A stretch of 64,000 nucleotides of DNA from Onishia taeanensis (GTDB lineage Bacteria > Pseudomonadota > Gammaproteobacteria > Pseudomonadales > Halomonadaceae). A model generated the notes under the pieces. That model did not search any database. It was not told the origin of the DNA and saw nothing but the letters and a program-made list of their open reading frames with translations. The DNA lies in contig NZ_JABVXC010000001.1 in NCBI RefSeq assembly GCF_013349955.1, positions 541,644-605,643 on the forward strand, read 5' to 3'. A program made the position numbers and the translations under genes. The first letter of the stretch is position 1. Every line of letters begins with the position of its first letter. Positions 10,261-20,122 of the stretch are shown here, one piece after another.

Positions 10261-10814
10261 CCGCGACTTCCTCCGCCCCGCGCCTGGCCGTCAAGATTCT
10301 CGACGAGCGCGTCCGCGATCATCTGCCCCACTATGCTACCGCCGGTAGCGCCGGCATGGACTTGCGCGCCCTGCTCGACGCCCCACTGACCCTGGAGCCG
10401 GGCGATTGCGAACTGGTACGTACCGGGCTCGCCGTGCATATCGCCGACCCCGCGCTCGCCGGCATGATTCTTCCTCGCTCGGGGCTGGGTCACAAACACG
10501 GCATCGTGCTTGGCAACCTGGTCGGGCTGATCGACTCCGACTACCAGGGCGAGCTGATGATCTCGGTATGGAATCGCGGTCAGACAAGCTTCGTGCTCGA
10601 GCCCTGCGAGCGCCTGGCACAGTATGTGCTAGTACCCGTGGTACAGGCAGAGCTCGAGGTCGTCGACGATTTCGACGCCGGCCTGCCCAACGATCGACAG
10701 AGTAGCCCTGGCCAACAGGGCACCGGCCAGCGTGGCACCGGCCAGCGTGGCACCGGCCAGCGTGGCACCGGCCAGCGTGGCACCGGCGGTTTCGGCAGTT
10801 CCGGGCGCCACTGA
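10257..10814 (+). CDS. dut: dUTP diphosphatase with repeat-expanded C-terminus
   Basis: This 185-aa trimeric dUTPase hydrolyses dUTP to dUMP, limiting uracil in DNA and feeding dTMP synthesis. Motifs I-IV are present: [31 protein letters not shown] and CERLAQYV. The C-terminal motif V arm, here GTGGFGSSG, normally follows motif IV after a short linker. In this copy residues 152-176 insert five GQxGT units, making the protein about 30 aa longer than the usual near-150 aa. All active-site motifs remain, so activity is expected. The gene overlaps coaBC by 4 bp. Confidence 0.95.
   Translation: MTATSSAPRLAVKILDERVRDHLPHYATAGSAGMDLRALLDAPLTLEPGDCELVRTGLAVHIADPALAGMILPRSGLGHKHGIVLGNLVGLIDSDYQGELMISVWNRGQTSFVLEPCERLAQYVLVPVVQAELEVVDDFDAGLPNDRQSSPGQQGTGQRGTGQRGTGQRGTGQRGTGGFGSSGRH
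10710..10784 (+). repeat. 15-bp tandem repeat inside dut (5 units)
   Basis: Four identical copies of GGCCAGCGTGGCACC follow one diverged copy (GGCCAACAGGGCACC). The unit is in frame and encodes GQRGT, which repeats the start of the motif V arm (RGTGG) of dUTPase. The near-identity points to slippage or recent expansion. Confidence 0.97.
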
Positions 10815-10885
10815 ATAGCCGCTTCTTGCATGCGGGGCCCGGATGCCCCGCTCCCCCTACAAGCCTCTAGCGAAGGAATGGCCTC

Positions 10886-12274
10886 ATGACACAGGTACCC
10901 GCTTCGATCTTCCGCGCTTATGACATCCGCGGCATCGTCGATGACACCCTTAGCGAAGATGGCGTCGAGCAGATCGGTCGCGCCATCGGCAGCGAGGCCG
11001 CCGCACGCGGCGAAACCACCGTGGTGGTGGCCCGCGACGGCCGCCTCTCCGGCCCGCGCCTGGCCGCCGCCCTGATGCGCGGCCTGGCTGGCGCGGGCCA
11101 GAACGTCATCGACATCGGCATGGTGCCGACCCCGGTGCTCTACTACGCTACCCACGTGCTCGACGGCACCGCCTCCGGCGTGATGGTCACCGGCAGTCAC
11201 AATCCGCCTGACTACAACGGCCTGAAGATCGTGCTGGCCGGCGAAACCCTGTCCGGCGAGGCCATCACCGCCCTGCATACGCGACTCGTCGAGGATGACC
11301 TGACAAGCGGTCAGGGCAGCATCCGCGAGGACGACGTGCGCGAGCAGTACCTGGCACGCATCCTTGGCGACGTGACGCCGGCGCGGCGGCTCAAGGCAGT
11401 GGTCGACTGTGGCAACGGCGTAGCCGGCGAGCTCGGCCCCCAGCTCGTCGAGCGTCTCGGCATCGAGACCATTCCCCTGTTCGCCGAAATCGACGGCACC
11501 TTTCCCAACCACCACCCGGACCCGGGCAAGCCCGAAAACCTCACCGACCTGATTCGCACCGTCAAGGAAACCGGCGCCGACATCGGCCTGGCCTTCGACG
11601 GCGACGGCGACCGACTGGGCGTAATCACCCCGGCCGGCGAGCTGATCTACCCGGACCGGCTGATGATGGCCTTCGCCGAGGACATGCTGGAGCGCAACCC
11701 CGGCGCCAGGGTGATCTTCGACGTCAAGTGCACCGGTAATCTGGCCCAGGTGATCGAGGCCGCCGGCGGCACCCCGGAGATGTGGCGCACCGGCCACTCG
11801 CTGATCAAGGCCCGCATGAAGGAGACCGGCGCGGCGCTCGCCGGCGAGATGAGCGGCCATATCTTCTTCCAGGAACGCTGGTACGGCTTCGACGACGGCC
11901 TCTACGGCGCCGCTCGCCTGCTCGAGATCCTGGCCAAACAGCCCGAAGGACAGGATGCCGACGACTTCTTCGCCCGCTTCCCCCAGGACCTGGGCACCCC
12001 GGAGCTCAACATCACCGTCACCGACGAGACCAAGTTCGCCCTGGTCGAGCGCCTGGCCCGAGAAGCAGACTTCGGTGAAGACGGCGTCAAGACGACCCTG
12101 GACGGCATACGGGTCGACTATCCTGATGGCTGGGGCCTATGCCGCGCCTCCAACACCACGCCGGTGCTGGTGCTGCGCTTCGAGGGCAAGAGCCAGGCAG
12201 CGCTCGAGCGCATCCAGGCACGCTTCGGCGATGCCCTGAAGCAGATCGACCCGAGCATCGCACTGCCGCTCTGA
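10886..12274 (+). CDS. algC: Phosphomannomutase/phosphoglucomutase
   Basis: This 462-aa enzyme interconverts hexose 6- and 1-phosphates, supplying mannose-1-P and glucose-1-P for LPS and exopolysaccharide. It nearly equals Pseudomonas AlgC in length (463). The active-site phosphoserine is Ser104 in TGSHNPPDYNG, the metal loop is DGDGDR (238-243), the sugar-specificity loop GEMSGH (320-325), and the phosphate-binding region RASNTTP lies near the C-terminus. It lies 71 bp after dut and 115 bp before argB, the same order as dut-algC-argB in Pseudomonas. Confidence 0.94.
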   Translation: MTQVPASIFRAYDIRGIVDDTLSEDGVEQIGRAIGSEAAARGETTVVVARDGRLSGPRLAAALMRGLAGAGQNVIDIGMVPTPVLYYATHVLDGTASGVMVTGSHNPPDYNGLKIVLAGETLSGEAITALHTRLVEDDLTSGQGSIREDDVREQYLARILGDVTPARRLKAVVDCGNGVAGELGPQLVERLGIETIPLFAEIDGTFPNHHPDPGKPENLTDLIRTVKETGADIGLAFDGDGDRLGVITPAGELIYPDRLMMAFAEDMLERNPGARVIFDVKCTGNLAQVIEAAGGTPEMWRTGHSLIKARMKETGAALAGEMSGHIFFQERWYGFDDGLYGAARLLEILAKQPEGQDADDFFARFPQDLGTPELNITVTDETKFALVERLAREADFGEDGVKTTLDGIRVDYPDGWGLCRASNTTPVLVLRFEGKSQAALERIQARFGDALKQIDPSIALPL

Positions 12275-12282
12275 GTCACCGG

Positions 12283-13292
<1,010 letters not shown>

Positions 13293-13378
13293 TCGCGAGT
13301 CTCGGTTAACGGTTTGCCCCGCTTGCGGAGGCTCAGTAGGATGAGGTCAAGATCCCAAAATATTATTAGAAGAAGCTC

Positions 13379-13996
13379 ATGACGCAGGAAACCAACAAAC
13401 CCAACCGCCGCGAGCAGATCCTCCAGGCGCTGGCGCTGATGCTCGAGGAAGACAGCGGCAAGCGCATCACCATCGCCGCCCTGGCCCGCCAGGTCGGCGT
13501 CTCGGAGGCTGCGCTATACCGCCACTTCCCGAGCAAGGCGCGCATGTTCGAAGGCTTGATCGAGTTCATCGAGGAGAGCCTGTTCGAGCGCATCCGGCGC
13601 ATCCTCGACGAGACCCCGGAGACCCTGCCGCGCTGCCAGCAGATCATCACTCTGCTGCTTGGTTTCGCCGAGAAGAATCCGGGCCTGTCCCGGCTGCTCG
13701 GCGGCGACGCCCTGACTGGCGAGACTGCGCGTCTGCGCCTGCGCATCCACCAGCTCTTCGAGCGCCTGGAGACGCAGCTCAAGCAGGTCCTGCGCGAGGC
13801 CGAGCTTAGCGAGCGTCGCCGGCCGCGGGTCTCTGCCTCGGCCAGTGCCAACCTGCTGATGGTGCACGTGGAAGGCCAGATCTCCCAGTACGTCAGGAGC
13901 GACTTCAAGCGTCGCCCCACCGAATTCTGGGACGACCAGTGGACACTGCTTGCCGAGCGCCTGCTCGTCGATGTCCCGGAACTCGCCCGCGCCTGA
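13379..13996 (+). CDS. slmA: Nucleoid occlusion factor SlmA
   Basis: This 205-aa TetR-fold protein blocks FtsZ ring assembly over the nucleoid while bound to its chromosomal sites. The helix-turn-helix ([24 protein letters not shown] is the region at about 31-53) and the effector domain match SlmA in sequence and length (E. coli 198 aa). It follows argB, and a bidirectional terminator separates it from the convergent rpoH. It forms a division-control pair with the minCDE locus at 53-55 kb. Confidence 0.92.
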   Translation: MTQETNKPNRREQILQALALMLEEDSGKRITIAALARQVGVSEAALYRHFPSKARMFEGLIEFIEESLFERIRRILDETPETLPRCQQIITLLLGFAEKNPGLSRLLGGDALTGETARLRLRIHQLFERLETQLKQVLREAELSERRRPRVSASASANLLMVHVEGQISQYVRSDFKRRPTEFWDDQWTLLAERLLVDVPELARA

Positions 13997-14040
13997 CGGC
14001 GGCTAATGCCACTGACCCAGCGACGACTTCCCTGAAACGC

Positions 14041-14073
14041 AAAACCCCCGGTGCCAAGGGCACCGGGGGTTTT
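14041..14073. terminator. Bidirectional terminator between slmA and rpoH
   Basis: A perfect 15-bp stem (AAAACCCCCGGTGCC, loop AAG) has A on one side and T on the other, so it can work for both convergent genes. Confidence 0.9.
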
Positions 14074-14169
14074 CTTGTCAGCTCTCGCCCTCGACCAACT
14101 TCGAGTGGAGATGCCTCAGCGCAGAACGCTAGTCAACAAAGGCTGGAAACCTAAGGGCTATGCGAATGG

Positions 14170-15039
14170 CTATGCCACCAGGGCGTCGCCGATCTGCTGC
14201 TTGATCTTCTTCATGGCGTTCTTCTCGAGCTGACGAATACGCTCGGCGGACACGCCATAGACATCTGCCAGGTCGTGCAGGGTTGCCTTGGGCTCATTGA
14301 GCCAACGACGCGTCAGGATGTCCTGAGAGCGCTCGTCGAGCTCGCCCAGCGCTTCGCGCAGGCGACGGGTGGAGTCTTCTTCCCAATCGCTGTCCTCGAT
14401 CTGGGTCGCCGGGTCATAGCGACCGTCGTCGAGGAAATTGACCGGCGCCTGATAGGACGAGGACTCATCGTCATCGCTCGGCGACGCATCGAAGCCGGCG
14501 TCGTAGGACGACAGCCGCCCTTCCATGTCGCGCACCACATGCGGCTTGACGTCGAGGTCCTTGGCGATGGCATCGACCTCATCATTGTTCAGCCAGGCCA
14601 GGCGCTTCTTGGCACTGCGCAGGTTGAAGAACAATTTGCGCTGAGCCTTGGTGGTGGCGATCTTGACGATACGCCAGTTGCGAAGCACGAATTCGTGAAT
14701 CTCGGCCTTGATCCAGTGCACCGCAAAGGACACCAGACGCACACCCTGATGCGGGTCGAAGCGCTTGACCGCTTTCATCAAGCCCACGTTGCCCTCTTGG
14801 ATCAGGTCTGCCTGGGGCAGGCCGTAGCCGGAATAGCTGCGGGCAATGTGAACCACGAAACGCAGGTGCGACATGACGAGCCGACGGGCCGCCTCAAGGT
14901 CGTTCTCGTCATGAAGGCGGAAGGCCAGTTCGCGCTCTTCATCGGCGGTCAACACGGCAATGCCGTTCACCGCCTGAATGTAACCATTCAGATCGTGGCC
15001 CGGGGAAAGGTGGCCAGCAGGCAGAAGACTGGTGCTCAT
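14170..15039 (-). CDS. rpoH: RNA polymerase heat-shock sigma factor (sigma-32)
   Basis: This 289-aa sigma-70 family protein directs heat-shock gene transcription. Region 2 contains [21 protein letters not shown] and the following aromatic segment, the RpoH box is recognisable at QRKLFFNLR, and region 4 has a helix-turn-helix ([19 protein letters not shown] at the C-terminus). Compared with E. coli (284 aa) the length is normal; an acidic insert ([12 protein letters not shown]) precedes region 3. The start at 15039 (MSTSLLPAG) has GGAG about 10 nt upstream. The 216-bp spacer after ftsX holds its own promoter region, as is usual for this locus. Confidence 0.95.
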   Translation of the reverse strand: MSTSLLPAGHLSPGHDLNGYIQAVNGIAVLTADEERELAFRLHDENDLEAARRLVMSHLRFVVHIARSYSGYGLPQADLIQEGNVGLMKAVKRFDPHQGVRLVSFAVHWIKAEIHEFVLRNWRIVKIATTKAQRKLFFNLRSAKKRLAWLNNDEVDAIAKDLDVKPHVVRDMEGRLSSYDAGFDASPSDDDESSSYQAPVNFLDDGRYDPATQIEDSDWEEDSTRRLREALGELDERSQDILTRRWLNEPKATLHDLADVYGVSAERIRQLEKNAMKKIKQQIGDALVA

Positions 15040-15255
15040 GCAGGATGTCTCCAAGTTTGCCCTCAGTATCGTGCGCACAAGAACATAAGAATGAATCGCT
15101 TGCGCGCGGTAGCGGACGTCATGGTCAAGGCTGGGGTATAGGCCCTTGATCATTAGATGACTAACGTTTCGCCTGTTCGACGCCCACCAGACCATAAAGT
15201 TCCGGTGAATGCCAGCCCATCTTCATGCGATATCCGCATCGTCACGCAGTGTAGC

Positions 15256-16248
15256 TTACCGGGGCCGAATGTCAGCCAGATGACGTGACACCGCAATCCA
15301 GGCCCCCAGCAAACCCAGTAGTGTACTCGAAACGAGCAGCGTTGCCGAGCCTGCACCATCCAGCCCAGGCATCGTGAAGCTGGCGCCGTAACTCTCGGCC
15401 AGCGCCGTGGCCGGGGCGCTCAGCCACTGCCTGCCCAGCGCCAGCAGCGCCCAGGCCAACAGCCCGCCGCCCAGTCCATACCAGGCGCCGCTGTATAGGA
15501 AGGGACGGCGCACGAAACCGTGGGTGGCGCCGATCAGGGTCACGACTTCGATTTCCTGGCGGCGGCTCTCAACCGCCAAACGAATGGTATTGCCCACCAC
15601 CAGCAGCACGCCCAGACCAAACAGCACACCGAGCGCCAGCGTCACTCGCCGACCCAGCTCGGCGAGACGCTTGAGGCGCTCGAGCCAGGCCAGGTCCACT
15701 CGCACCTCGTCGACGCCGCCGACCGCCTCCAGTTGGGTCGCCAGGGTGCGCATCGCCTCCGGCGACGCATCCTGAGGCGAGACCACCACGCTTGCCGGGA
15801 GTGGGTTGGTCTCGAGTCGCTCGAGGGCATCCTCGAGCCCCAACGCCTGCTGGAACTCGGCCATGCCTTCGGCGGCGGTAATCAACCGTACCGCCTCGAC
15901 CGCCGGAGCGGCTCCCAGCGCTTCAGCCACCCGCATCGCTTCGCGCTCATCGACATCGCTGTCCAAATAGGCCGTTAGCGTCGCACTTTCATCGAGCTCG
16001 GCATCCAACAGCCTGGCGCCGTCCAGGGACAGCCACAGGGCGGTCGGCAGTATCAGCGCAATGGCGATGGCCAGCATGGTCAATAGGCTGGCAATGGGGG
16101 TACGAATCAACCGACCGGCACTGTCCAGGCACATGGCCCGGTGATGGCGCGCCCAGGCACTGAACCGGCTACGCATCACGGTACGCTGGCTGCGTGCGCC
16201 GCGCGGCGAGGACGAACGCGCCGCTTTTGCACTCTCGCGCTCGCTCAT
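15256..16248 (-). CDS. ftsX: Cell-division permease FtsX
   Basis: This 330-aa inner-membrane partner of FtsE relays ATP hydrolysis to peptidoglycan amidase activators during division. It has a basic cytoplasmic N-terminus (about 1-50), a first TM segment (SLLTMLAIAIALILPTAL), a periplasmic domain (about 75-190), then three further TM segments typical of the FtsX permease domain. The start ATG overlaps the ftsE stop by 4 bp. It ends the ftsY-ftsE-ftsX run before rpoH, the standard gammaproteobacterial order. Confidence 0.95.
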   Translation of the reverse strand: MSERESAKAARSSSPRGARSQRTVMRSRFSAWARHHRAMCLDSAGRLIRTPIASLLTMLAIAIALILPTALWLSLDGARLLDAELDESATLTAYLDSDVDEREAMRVAEALGAAPAVEAVRLITAAEGMAEFQQALGLEDALERLETNPLPASVVVSPQDASPEAMRTLATQLEAVGGVDEVRVDLAWLERLKRLAELGRRVTLALGVLFGLGVLLVVGNTIRLAVESRRQEIEVVTLIGATHGFVRRPFLYSGAWYGLGGGLLAWALLALGRQWLSAPATALAESYGASFTMPGLDGAGSATLLVSSTLLGLLGAWIAVSRHLADIRPR

Positions 16249-16913
16249 GTGGCCTCCTGGTCACCGACCAGACGCCCGTCCCGCAGGCGCAGCACGCGAT
16301 GGCGCAGCCTGGCGATAAGCGCTAGATCGTGGCTGGCGATCAGCACCGTGGTGCCAATGCGGTTGAAGTCCTCGAACAGCGTCATGATGTCGGCGGAGAG
16401 CTGGGGGTCGAGATTACCAGTCGGCTCGTCAGCCAGCAGCAGCGACGGTTTGTTGACCACCGCCCGGGCGATACCGACCCGCTGCTGCTCGCCGCCGGAA
16501 AGCTCGATAGGCAGCGCTTTTTCCCGATGCAAAAGCCCTACCTTGTCCAGCGCCGCACGCGTACGGCGCGCTATCTCCCGAGGCTCGGCGCCCTGAATCT
16601 CGAGCGGCAGGGCCACATTGGCGAAGACATCCCGATCAAAGAGCAGCTGGTGATCCTGAAAGACCACGCCGATCTGGCGTCGATAGAAGGGCACCTGGCT
16701 GGCATGCAGGCCAGCGATATCATGGCCGGCCACCCGCACCTTGCCACGGGACGGGCGCTCCAGACGCATGATCAGGCGCAGCAGCGAGCTCTTGCCGGCC
16801 CCGGAGTGGCCGGTCAAGAAGACCATCTCGCCGCGCTGGACCCGAAAGTCGATATTGGCCAGGGCCTCGAAGCGCCCACCATAGCGCTTGCCGACATGTT
16901 CGAAGGCGATCAT
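16245..16913 (-). CDS. ftsE: Cell-division ATP-binding protein FtsE
   Basis: This 222-aa ABC ATPase (same length as in E. coli) contains Walker A GHSGAGKSS, Q-loop FQDH, signature ELSGGEQQR, Walker B LLADEPTG and switch His in ASHDL. It forms the FtsEX complex at the divisome. It begins 11 bp after ftsY and overlaps ftsX, so all three are probably co-transcribed. Confidence 0.97.
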   Translation of the reverse strand: MIAFEHVGKRYGGRFEALANIDFRVQRGEMVFLTGHSGAGKSSLLRLIMRLERPSRGKVRVAGHDIAGLHASQVPFYRRQIGVVFQDHQLLFDRDVFANVALPLEIQGAEPREIARRTRAALDKVGLLHREKALPIELSGGEQQRVGIARAVVNKPSLLLADEPTGNLDPQLSADIMTLFEDFNRIGTTVLIASHDLALIARLRHRVLRLRDGRLVGDQEAT

Positions 16914-16924
16914 CGCTTAGCGTC

Positions 16925-18400
16925 TCATTCGCTGCGCGACGTATTGAAGAGCGCATCGACGAAATCACGGCCGGCAAAGGGCCGCAGGTCGTCGACGGTC
17001 TCGCCGACGCCGATATAGCGGATCGGCGTGCCGAGCTGCTTGGCCAGAGCGAAGATGATGCCGCCCTTGGCGGTGCCATCGAGCTTGGTCAGGGTGATGC
17101 CTGTGACCGGCACCGCCTCGTTGAAGGTGGCCGCCTGTGACAGGGCGTTCTGACCGGTGCCGGCATCGAGCACCAGCATCACCTCGTGGGGGGCGGCGGC
17201 GTCGAGCTTGGCCATCACGCGCTGCACCTTCTTGAGTTCCTCCATCAGGTGGCCCTTGTTGTGCAGGCGCCCGGCGGTATCGGCAATCAGCACATCGACG
17301 CCCCGGGCCTTGGCGGCGGAGAGCGCGTCATAGATCACCGAGGCACTGTCGGCGCCGGTGTGCTGGGCGATCACCGGCACGCTGTTGCGCTCGCCCCACA
17401 CCTTGAGCTGCTCGACGGCGGCGGCACGGAAGGTATCGCCGGCGGCCAGCATCACGCTGCGCCCCTGGCCCTGGAAACGCTTGGCCAGCTTGCCGATGGT
17501 GGTGGTCTTGCCAACGCCGTTGACGCCGACCATCAGGATAACGAAGGGCCCCTGCCCTTTTTCGGGCAGCACCAGGTCCTTGGCCACCGGTTCGAGCAGT
17601 GCGGCCAGCTCCTCTTGCAGGGCGTCATAGAGCGCCTGCGGCTCCTTGAGCTCCTTGCGTGAGACTCGAGCGGTCAGGCGGTCGATGATCTCGGTGGTCG
17701 CCTCGATGCCCACATCCGCCATCAGCAGCTGGGTCTCGAGGTCTTCCATCAGCTCATCGTCGATCTGCTTCTTGCCGAGGAACAGATCGGCGATGCCTTC
17801 ACTCAGGTTGGCGCGGGTCTTGCCCAGACCTTCCTTGATACGGGCGAACCAGCCTTTCTTCTTGCCTTTCTCTGGCGCATCCTTTTCTGGCGACCCCTTC
17901 TCTGGCACGTCCTGCTGTGATGCGCCCTCCTCAGGTTCCTGGCTCTGCTGAGGCTGGGCGTCACGGTCGGCGGCGCGAGACTCAGGGGCGGTCTCGGGCT
18001 CAGGCGTCAGCTCTGCTTGCGCCTCTGCGGCCGGACGCTCGTCATGCTCGCCGCCTTGTGTATCGGGTTTCGCTGTATCCAGCCCGGGGCTGACGTCCTC
18101 CGCCTGCTCGGCGGGCTGTTCAACGTTTTGTTCAAAGGCCTGGTTAGAGGTCTGCTCAGACGCTTCGTCCTGGCGCGGCGCGCTCTCAGGGTCCTGCTCG
18201 GCCGGCTCCTCGGCAGCCTGAGCCTGTGACGAGTGGTCCTGCGATGGCTGGGCCTCGCCAGCCCGCTCTGCGGTATCGGCGTTCGTCGCGGAGCCATCAT
18301 CGTCGGTGCCTTCTTCCGCGCCGGGGGAAACCTCCTGGTCCGACGAGGGCTCTTGCTGAGCCGGGTCCTGCTTCTTCTTGCGCTTGAAAAATCCGAACAT
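16925..18400 (-). CDS. ftsY: Signal recognition particle receptor FtsY
   Basis: This 491-aa SRP GTPase docks Ffh-ribosome complexes at the membrane. Residues 1-10 are a basic membrane-targeting patch (FGFFKRKKK), residues about 11-180 an acidic, low-complexity A domain rich in Glu, Gln, Ala and Pro, followed by a second basic motif (GKKKGWFARIKEGL). The NG domain holds GVNGVGKTT (292-300), DTAGR (374-378) and TKLDG (438-442). It is complete and typical in length for gammaproteobacteria with a long A domain. Divergent from rsmD across 92 bp. Confidence 0.97.
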   Translation of the reverse strand: MFGFFKRKKKQDPAQQEPSSDQEVSPGAEEGTDDDGSATNADTAERAGEAQPSQDHSSQAQAAEEPAEQDPESAPRQDEASEQTSNQAFEQNVEQPAEQAEDVSPGLDTAKPDTQGGEHDERPAAEAQAELTPEPETAPESRAADRDAQPQQSQEPEEGASQQDVPEKGSPEKDAPEKGKKKGWFARIKEGLGKTRANLSEGIADLFLGKKQIDDELMEDLETQLLMADVGIEATTEIIDRLTARVSRKELKEPQALYDALQEELAALLEPVAKDLVLPEKGQGPFVILMVGVNGVGKTTTIGKLAKRFQGQGRSVMLAAGDTFRAAAVEQLKVWGERNSVPVIAQHTGADSASVIYDALSAAKARGVDVLIADTAGRLHNKGHLMEELKKVQRVMAKLDAAAPHEVMLVLDAGTGQNALSQAATFNEAVPVTGITLTKLDGTAKGGIIFALAKQLGTPIRYIGVGETVDDLRPFAGRDFVDALFNTSRSE

Positions 18401-18492
18401 GGGCGTGATCTGGTCTCGAGTGCGGAGAATCAGCTCATCGTACCATCGCCGACCATGACTGTGGACAAGCCCCCGGGTACAATTAGCCGATC

Positions 18493-19149
18493 ATGAAACA
18501 ACGTCGATCCTCTTCATCACGCTCCCGCCACCAGGGCAAGGCTCAGGGCAACGGCTCGAAGGCCGGCCGCCGGAGCGCCGGCCGCCGGGACGCCGGCCGC
18601 CTGAGAATCATCGGCGGCGACTACCGCCGCCGCCAGTTGCCGGTACTCGACCACCCCGGCCTGCGCCCGACGCCGGACCGCGTCCGCGAGACCCTGTTCA
18701 ACTGGCTGGCCAGCGCCACCGCCGGCGCACGGGTGCTGGACCTTTTCGCCGGTACCGGCGCGCTGGGCCTCGAGGCGCTGTCGCGCGGCGCCCGGGAGGC
18801 GCTGTTTATCGAACAGAGTGCCCCGGTCGCGAGGGCGCTGGAGGCTAACATCGCCACCTTGGGGGCCAATGGCCGCGTCATCAGCGCAGACGCCAAGGCT
18901 TTTCTCGGCGACACCTTGGGCGACAGGCCAGCCGGCGCCTTCGATCTGGTCTTTCTGGACCCCCCCTTCCGCCAGGATCTGGCCGAAGAGAGCTGTCGCC
19001 AGCTGGTCGACGGCGGACTTCTGGCCGCCGGCGCCTGGGTCTATCTGGAAGTCGAGGCGGAGCTGACGCCCAGCGTGCCGGCGGACTGGATGCTGCATCG
19101 AGAGGTGCGCGCCGGCGACAGCTGCGGACGGCTCTACCGTCTGCCCTAG
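18493..19149 (+). CDS. rsmD: 16S rRNA (guanine-966 N2)-methyltransferase
   Basis: This 218-aa enzyme methylates G966 of 16S rRNA. The family signature RIIGGDYRRRQLPV, RPTPDRVRETLFNWL, SAM loop LDLFAGTGALGLEAL and the catalytic FLDPPF are all present. An extra N-terminal stretch (1-35) is Ser/Arg/Lys-rich and probably disordered. Divergence from ftsY is conserved in E. coli and relatives. Confidence 0.95.
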   Translation: MKQRRSSSSRSRHQGKAQGNGSKAGRRSAGRRDAGRLRIIGGDYRRRQLPVLDHPGLRPTPDRVRETLFNWLASATAGARVLDLFAGTGALGLEALSRGAREALFIEQSAPVARALEANIATLGANGRVISADAKAFLGDTLGDRPAGAFDLVFLDPPFRQDLAEESCRQLVDGGLLAAGAWVYLEVEAELTPSVPADWMLHREVRAGDSCGRLYRLP

Positions 19150-19242
19150 ACGACGCTTGCCGCGCCGCGCCACCCGTCGTACGCTGCGCCCTGACCATTA
19201 CCCGTCTGCCAGTGAAGGTAGACTGTCATCAGGAGATACAGG

Positions 19243-19452
19243 ATGAGCATCGAACTCTTCAATCAGCTCGAGCAGCAAGTCAACAACGCCGTCGAAGCGA
19301 TCGAAATGCTGAAGATGGAAGCCGAGGAGCTGCGCGAGGAGAACACCCGTCTCAAGCAGGAACACGACGAGTGGGAGCAGCGCCTGAATGGCCTGCTGAC
19401 CAAGTTCCAAGCCCTCGACACGGGCGACGGCAGCGACACCAACGCCTCCTGA
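19243..19452 (+). CDS. zapB: ZapB-like coiled-coil protein
   Basis: This 69-aa protein begins MSIELFNQLEQQVNNAVE and continues as one coiled coil with leucine or isoleucine at heptad positions (about 5-60), followed by an acidic tail. This matches the ZapB/DUF904 family, whose E. coli member stabilises FtsZ rings through ZapA. AGGAGAT lies 8 nt before the ATG. It follows rsmD by 93 bp. The symbol is by family resemblance; a ZapA partner is not in this window. Confidence 0.72.
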   Translation: MSIELFNQLEQQVNNAVEAIEMLKMEAEELREENTRLKQEHDEWEQRLNGLLTKFQALDTGDGSDTNAS

Positions 19453-19483
19453 TCCATTGGCGTAAAGACGCTCAAGAAAGCAC

Positions 19484-19511
19484 AAGGCGCCACCCTTTCG
19501 GGTGGCGCCTT
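19484..19511 (+). terminator. Hairpin after zapB
   Basis: A perfect 12-bp stem (AAGGCGCCACCC, loop TTTC) lies 31 bp after the zapB stop. No T run follows, so its strength is uncertain. Confidence 0.55.
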
Positions 19512-19513
19512 AG

Positions 19514-19542
19514 TATGCATGTGATATGCATAGGGTATGCAT
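19514..19542. repeat. Three TATGCAT repeats spaced 11 bp apart
   Basis: TATGCAT occurs at 19514, 19525 and 19536, exactly 11 bp apart, between the convergent zapB and rimI genes. Each contains the palindrome ATGCAT. Confidence 0.9.
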
Positions 19543-19618
19543 GGCGTGGGCATGAATCGTCGGCTGTCGCCCAGGTGCCTCACCAACAGGTGCACAGGGT
19601 CAGTTGACGTAAAGCAAC

Positions 19619-20122
19619 CTAGCCTAAAGCCAGGCCCATCAGCAGCGCATCCTCGCGCGGCGATGACGGCTCTGCAGCAGGGTAATAACCGCGACGTCGC
19701 CCTTCCTCGATGAAGCCAAGCGCAAGATAGAGCCCCAGCGCGGGGGCATTGCTCGCCCGGACCTCGAGCAGCAGCCGTTCACTGCCCCAGGCTGTCGCCG
19801 TGGTGATCAGCCGTTCGAGCAGCGCCCGAGCCACGCCCTGGCGGCGCGCCGCGGGTGCCACGGTGATCGCTTGAAGTTCGGCTTCGAAGGGCAAGCGGGC
19901 CAGAACGGCGAAGCCCAGAAGCGCATCGCCGTTGACCTTATGATCGCTCTTATTACCGCCCCTATCGCGCAACACCACCCCCACGACCTCATGATCTTCG
20001 GCGGCAAGGGCCTCGGCGAGCTGACGCGCCGTCCAGGGGTGCGACTGGCCGGCACGCTCCACGGCCAACACCGCCTCATGCCAGTCGGGCGTCAGCACCA
20101 TAAGCAGAGGCTCGGGGTTCAT
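19619..20122 (-). CDS. rimI: Ribosomal protein S18 alanine N-acetyltransferase
   Basis: This 167-aa GNAT enzyme matches RimI, which acetylates the N-terminus of S18. The acetyl-CoA loop is RRQGVARALL, preceded by AITVAPAA, and the C-terminal LYLALGFIEEGRRRGYY is typical. It is a little longer than E. coli RimI (148 aa) owing to an N-terminal extension and a loop insert (RDRGGNKSDHKVNGD). It overlaps the holD-like gene by 4 bp (ATGA), the same partner as in E. coli. Confidence 0.88.
   Translation of the reverse strand: MNPEPLLMVLTPDWHEAVLAVERAGQSHPWTARQLAEALAAEDHEVVGVVLRDRGGNKSDHKVNGDALLGFAVLARLPFEAELQAITVAPAARRQGVARALLERLITTATAWGSERLLLEVRASNAPALGLYLALGFIEEGRRRGYYPAAEPSSPREDALLMGLALG

Noticed and set aside
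10710..10784. CRISPR-like array
   Set aside because: Units are 15 bp with no spacers and lie in frame inside dut.
10580..11860. 426-codon minus-strand frame across dut and algC
   Set aside because: It reads through two real genes in antisense, and its repeated WPVPR segment is only the reverse of the dut repeat.
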